NCBI GenBank assembly: GCA_041674565.1
Contig: JBAYVQ010000046.1
Location: 1-7,069 of the forward strand
DNA length: 7,069 nt
Source: CALMFT01 sp041674565
GTDB taxonomy: Bacteria > Patescibacteriota > Gracilibacteria > Absconditabacterales > Absconditicoccaceae
Direction: 5' to 3'
The position numbers and the translations under genes are program-made. The notes beneath the pieces were generated by a model, which was not told the origin of the DNA, did no database searches, and saw nothing but the letters and a program-made list of their open reading frames with translations. This document shows positions 5,933 to 7,069 of this stretch, one piece after another (within the stretch, counting starts at the first letter, position 1; each line of letters starts with the position of its first letter).

Positions 5933-6892
5933 ATGAATAGAGAGTTGATCGCGCAATCAATATTGTCGGTATACAAGCCTGGTATGGTGATAGTAATTTA
6001 TGGACAAACGGCAACAGGTAAAACGAAGCTGAGTCTGGAAATTGCAAAGCATTTGCCCATTGAGGTGATTTCTGCAGACAGTAGGCAGATTTATAGGTAT
6101 ATGGATATTGGGACTGACAAGGTAAGTGCGGATATCAGACAACGCATACCGCACCATCAGATTGATATTATCGATCCAGATCAAACCTATACCGCATGAC
6201 AGCGACAACAAGATACCTATCAGATTATTCATGATATACAGCAAAGAGGAAATATCCCTGTCATTGTTTGAGGGACCTGACTCTATATTGATACGATAGT
6301 ATACAATTTCAACATGGGTGTAGCTGCGCCAGACTATGCTGCTAGATTGCAGATGGAACAAGAGGAATTGCAGTCTCCTGGTGTCTTGTGGACAAGATTG
6401 ATGGATATAGATCCTGTAGAGGCGGCAAGGCATCATCCCAGCAGTACGAGATTTATCATAAGAGCGTTGGAGATTTATCAACAAACAGGTATTCGCAAGT
6501 CTGAGCTTATGAGAAAGCAACAACCAAAATACCCTTTGTTGATGGTCTGATTATGGCAAGATGTTGCCATTGGTAATCAATTGATTGACAAAAGGCTCGG
6601 GGAGATGCTAGAAATAGGCTTGGTGGATGAAGTAAGAAGTATGTTACAAAGATGATATAATCAGAATTCTAACGCGCTGCAAACTATAGATTATAAGCAA
6701 ACGGTAGGCTACATACGTGGAGACTATACTTATGACACTTATATTGAGTTGCTGCAGATCGCCAATCATCAGCTCGCCAAAAAGCAAAGAACATGGTTTC
6801 GCAGATATAAAAGGGATGAAGAGTTGCAACTCGCTATAGAAGGCAAACCGATGGTGCATTATCTCCACTTTTATCTACCAGATTATATCTAA
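5933..6892 (+). CDS. miaA: tRNA dimethylallyltransferase MiaA
   Basis: MiaA transfers the dimethylallyl group from DMAPP to N6 of A37 in tRNAs reading UNN codons. The protein has 319 residues, the usual length. Motifs: P-loop GQTATGKT (24-31); ISADSRQIYRYMDIGT (46-61), with the catalytic Asp of ADSRQ; IPHHQIDIIDP (72-82); VGGTGLYID (112-120); RFIIRALEIYQQTG; and QRTWFRR near the C-terminus. Five UGA codons are read as Gly: residues 89, 113, 116, 206 and 241. Residues 113 and 116 are two of the invariant glycines of GGTGLYI; the codons run UGA-GGG-ACC-UGA. Several carboxy-terminal hallmarks occur only after four or five read-throughs. A 188-residue antisense frame lies opposite and is a shadow. 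The start is ATG 5933, 15 bases after rnc, with no Shine-Dalgarno sequence. It is the last gene of the cluster, followed by a hairpin terminator at 6901. Confidence 0.97.
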
Positions 6893-6900
6893 TACTTGTC

Positions 6901-6920
6901 AATCTAGAGATAGATTTTTT
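6901..6920 (+). terminator. AT-rich hairpin with T-run after miaA
   Basis: AATCTA (6901-6906) pairs with TAGATT (6911-6916) around GAGA, and the T-run reaches 6920 (six T residues from 6915). It is eight bases after the miaA stop and in the right orientation to end the tsaD-rnc-miaA transcript. The stem is short and mostly A-T, so it is weak as an intrinsic terminator. Confidence 0.45.
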
Positions 6921-7005
6921 AGTTGCCTAGTCTTGCATTTATTCGTTAGATGTATTATATCACCCCTAAGCCCATCATTATTTATATTATTATTTGGTTT
7001 TTGGA

Positions 7006-7069
7006 ATGACTGCAAATGCACAAAACACAAATCCAAACTCTCGACAGACTATAAATGCTGTTTTGAGTG
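7006..7069 (+). CDS. Possible 5' end of a further gene (truncated by window edge)
   Basis: An open frame starts at ATG 7006 and runs off the window after 21 codons (MTANAQNTNPNSRQ...). The beginning is polar and Asn/Thr-rich; no family can be named from it. TTTGGA directly before the ATG is not a well-placed ribosome-binding site. The upstream gap of 113 bases after miaA is AT-rich and holds the terminator at 6901 and room for a promoter. It could equally be chance; only the sequence beyond the window would tell. Confidence 0.4.
   Translation, partial: MTANAQNTNPNSRQTINAVLS

Noticed and set aside
5957..6523. A 188-residue open frame on the minus strand opposite miaA
   Set aside because: It lies wholly inside a certain gene, has no recognisable motif, and looks like a composition shadow of the coding strand.
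251..6655. Interrupted genes as pseudogenes or sequencing frameshifts
   Set aside because: All breaks are in-frame UGA, never UAA or UAG, without loss of frame, and they fall on conserved glycines in essential genes.
3317..6655. UGA as tryptophan (mycoplasma code) or selenocysteine
   Set aside because: The UGA sites are conserved glycines, not Trp or Cys; UGG is in normal use; and no SECIS-like hairpin is expected for so many sites.
6887..6902. A further TTGACA on the minus strand near the miaA end
   Set aside because: TATAAT follows only nine bases later, too close for a sigma70 promoter, and it would read antisense into miaA with no gene to drive.

Overview
The window reads as a chromosomal segment of a bacterium that uses UGA as a glycine codon (NCBI translation table 25). 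That code is known from Absconditabacteria (SR1) and Gracilibacteria of the Candidate Phyla Radiation. Under the standard code most genes here look broken. If UGA is read as Gly, eight of them become single intact proteins carrying 26 in-frame UGA codons. Several of these fall on glycines that are conserved in well-known motifs: YPGGP and GGVSAN in TsaD, GGTGLYI in MiaA, and the Gly after YLD in RNase III. Ten stop codons are visible (nine TAA, one TAG, no TGA). UGG is used normally for Trp, so this is not the mycoplasma code.

Layout, left to right. The 3' part of a TrmA/RlmD-type uridine-5 methyltransferase (+, 1-484). A terminator serving the minus strand (494-531). A small two-helix membrane protein (-, 589-873). 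A family-2 glycosyltransferase (-, 972-1862). A divergently transcribed four-helix membrane protein (+, 1981-2469), followed by tRNA-Arg with anticodon GCG (2488-2559) and a hairpin terminator. A Gly-rich membrane protein (-, 2653-3093). A class I glutamine amidotransferase (+, 3170-3736), whose 3' end overlaps a convergent small gene of unknown function (-, 3711-4067) that carries seven UGA codons. Then a compact plus-strand cluster tsaD-rnc-miaA (4184-6892), an AT-rich terminator, and what may be the first codons of another gene (7006 to the end).

The recognisable genes concern RNA modification and processing. TsaD makes t6A37 in tRNAs reading ANN codons. MiaA makes i6A37 in tRNAs reading UNN codons, a class that includes the tRNA-Gly(UCA) that must exist to read UGA. 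RNase III processes structured RNA, and the first gene methylates rRNA or tRNA uridine. The left half is accessory in character: alternating strands, short unrecognised membrane proteins and a glycosyltransferase. The two membrane proteins with no UGA codon in 28 glycines stand out from the rest.

The four minus-strand genes are each preceded by TTGAC(A/T) followed 16 bases later by a TA-starting -10-like hexamer. Almost no start codon has a recognisable Shine-Dalgarno sequence. I see no CRISPR array, insertion sequence, rRNA, phage gene or defence system. I found no clearly new multi-gene system; the recoding and its consequences are the main interest.
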